Positions 63,810-64,000 of a stretch of DNA of 64,000 nt are shown piece after piece. A model generated the notes under the pieces. It saw only the letters and a list, made by a program, of their open reading frames with translations, was not told where the DNA came from and did not search any database. Every line of letters starts with the position of its first letter. Positions within the stretch are counted from its first letter, which is position 1. This DNA is from PLanc-01 sp035342095 (GTDB lineage Bacteria > Planctomycetota > Phycisphaerae > Sedimentisphaerales > Anaerobacaceae). The stretch is taken from contig DAOQWL010000012.1 of assembly GCA_035342095.1 (NCBI GenBank), forward strand, positions 1 to 64,000, given 5' to 3'. The position numbers were made by a program, and so were the translations under genes.

Positions 63810-64000
63810 ATGGCACGGCGTGGATCGATCGTGGCGGTCCTGGTTGCCTTGGTTTTGACAAGCGGATGCACGTTGGGCTCGCGCAGGGGCAAGGCGGCGG
63901 TGTCCGGCGAACTGAGGCAGTGGCACAACGTGGTCTTGACGTTCGACGGGCCCCTGCTCGGGGAGAGCGCGGAGCCGAATCCCTTCTTCGATTGCCGCCT
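63810..64000 (+). CDS. DUF5060-domain lipoprotein, 3'-truncated by the window edge
   Basis: 63 complete codons visible, ATG at 63810 with TAAGGAGC upstream. Lipobox LTSGC (signal peptide IVAVLVALVLTSGC), then the start of a DUF5060 domain: WHNVVLTFDGPLLGESAEPNPFFDCRL, with the typical FDGP and NPF. DUF5060 domains precede cellulase-like or DUF4038 glycoside-hydrolase parts in related proteins, so a polysaccharide-degrading enzyme is likely; the catalytic part lies beyond the window. Confidence 0.85.
   Translation, partial: MARRGSIVAVLVALVLTSGCTLGSRRGKAAVSGELRQWHNVVLTFDGPLLGESAEPNPFFDCR

Noticed and set aside
1..64000. CRISPR arrays, insertion sequences, integrases or prophage genes
   Set aside because: I looked for regularly spaced repeats, transposase motifs and phage structural genes and saw none. 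The only repeats are the 1.54-kb duplication and small palindromic elements.

Overview
The window is GC-rich bacterial DNA. Its gene content points to a planctomycete, most likely a Phycisphaerae-type lineage. The evidence is several very large secreted proteins built from LamG or PA14 modules plus repeated Fn3-like units ending in a 'TYYWRVDE' motif, secreted ThuA, Gfo/Idh/MocA, CotH/lamin-tail, DUF3616 and DUF5060 proteins, and dispersed palindromic elements, including one that encodes 'GRDAHAT' when translated. This placement is inference; the window has no rRNA or other phylogenetic marker.

Layout. 1-2.3 kb: oxidative-stress genes, the 3' part of katG and a 1-Cys-type peroxiredoxin. 2.7-25.5 kb: mostly secreted proteins, with two glycan-binding-like LamG proteins (5134 and 13371), a LamG protein with an unfamiliar N-terminal domain (10108), a DUF3616 lipoprotein, a MipA/OmpV porin-like protein, a 1381-residue lamin-tail/CotH protein, a ThuA-ThuA-metallophosphoesterase fusion and a broken amidohydrolase gene. 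25.7-29 kb: a probable operon of a Tat-exported oxidoreductase, an FGE-like protein and an unrecognised secreted protein, followed by a patch of dispersed repeats and a remnant of an ABC exporter gene. 29.7-33.4 kb: a small membrane protein and a GDPD-like/ABC ATPase/ABC permease operon. 33.6-35.4 kb: another modular secreted protein, with a CBM9-like insert. 36-38.8 kb: a B12-binding-fold protein, citramalate synthase and a tRNA-Lys. 39.2-43.6 kb: an operon with a membrane-anchored GrpE-like protein, a lidless Hsp70 and a TerB/J-like protein. 43.8-45.6 kb: a PIN-domain module and a PIG-L deacetylase. 46.2-53.4 kb: two PA14-type modular secreted proteins with homologous 5' leaders, flanking an SGNH-TPR protein. 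53.7-59.6 kb: three small or medium exported or membrane proteins and a DPP-IV-like peptidase. 59.8-63.4 kb: a chemoreceptor, CheW and a FixJ/NarL-like regulator with a degenerate receiver. 63.8 kb to the end: the start of a DUF5060 lipoprotein.

How the genes work together. Six modular secreted proteins (5134, 10108, 13371, 33608-35404 on the minus strand, 46167, 51811) share the Fn3-like units and one C-terminal beta-rich tail. They differ in which carbohydrate-binding-like modules they carry. Several stand alone between a readable sigma70-like promoter and a strong hairpin terminator that often has a GGGGCC...GGCCCC core. Two of them share a 1.54-kb tract I read as identical, which suggests recent duplication or gene conversion. 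In two others, unrelated modules are inserted at the same loop of the tail. The remaining secreted enzymes (ThuA, Gfo/Idh/MocA, deacetylase, GDPD, DUF5060) fit an organism that degrades polysaccharides. 

The most unusual unit is the Hsp70 operon at 39.2-43.6 kb. It looks like a complete but strongly diverged chaperone set: a membrane-tethered exchange factor, an Hsp70 without its lid, and a TerB protein ending in a J-like helical segment without HPD.
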